A stretch of 5,535 bases of DNA from CAYZMS01 sp964479625 (GTDB taxonomy: Bacteria; Bacteroidota; Bacteroidia; Chitinophagales; Saprospiraceae): assembly GCA_964479625.1 (NCBI GenBank), contig CAYZMS010000062.1:1-5535 (forward strand), in the 5' to 3' direction. Positions 5,534-5,535 of the stretch are shown here, in pieces (the stretch's first letter is position 1; each line of letters starts with the position of its first letter). A model generated the notes under the pieces. The model saw only the letters and a program-made list of their open reading frames with translations. It ran no database searches and was not told the DNA's origin. The position numbers and the translations under genes were made by a program.

Positions 5534-5535
5534 TA
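5509..5535 (-). repeat. IS630 right terminal inverted repeat with flanking TA
   Basis: This is the partner of 4392-4418. Read on the minus strand it begins TATAGT and carries ACAACCCAAGATTTGTGA. The TA at 5534-5535 is the second copy of the target duplication and coincides with the window edge. Confidence 0.9.

Noticed and set aside
1..5535. CRISPR array, tRNA or rRNA genes, riboswitch, multi-gene defence system
   Set aside because: No spaced direct repeats, cloverleaf patterns, known aptamer cores or defence domains could be seen on either strand. The heptamer array has no unique spacers.

Overview
The window looks like a piece of a draft genome from the phylum Bacteroidota. Several signs agree. 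The TraR/DksA-like protein is the Bacteroidota type, keeping one cysteine of the usual zinc site. The bS21 protein is short. Start codons lack clear Shine-Dalgarno sequences, and a perfect TANNTTTG promoter element (the Bacteroidota -7 box) lies before the radical-SAM gene. Two runs of ten Ns show scaffolded contigs. The intergenic DNA is AT-richer than the genes.

Layout, left to right. At 1-212 (minus) is the N-terminal 70 codons of a class II aldolase/adducin-type protein that runs off the left edge. A largely non-coding stretch (213-761) follows, holding one doubtful small ORF and an inverted repeat just before the next gene. At 762-1409 is a TraR/DksA-family regulator with a long acidic tail, closed by a strong hairpin terminator. 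At 1526-1966 is a MarR-family repressor. From 1967 to 2586 there is about 620 bp without a convincing gene; it contains a 176-bp unit bounded by near-perfect 16-bp inverted repeats that resemble IS66-type ends. At 2587-3997 is a lysine 2,3-aminomutase (KamA)-family radical SAM gene broken by two assembly gaps. Directly behind its stop codon are opposed arrays of a GGTAAAA heptamer. At 4197-4379 is rpsU (ribosomal protein bS21). The right end is one complete IS630-family insertion sequence, 4394-5533, with 27-bp terminal repeats and TA at both edges; its transposase reads toward rpsU.

The genes do not form one operon or pathway. They are separate transcription units: two regulators, one metabolic enzyme, one ribosomal protein and mobile DNA. 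I found no convincing new multi-gene system. The most useful second-look items are the 176-bp IS66-like miniature element, the heptamer arrays, the IS630 copy placed immediately downstream of rpsU, and strong signs that both N gaps are assembly artefacts, the second next to a probably chimeric contig end.
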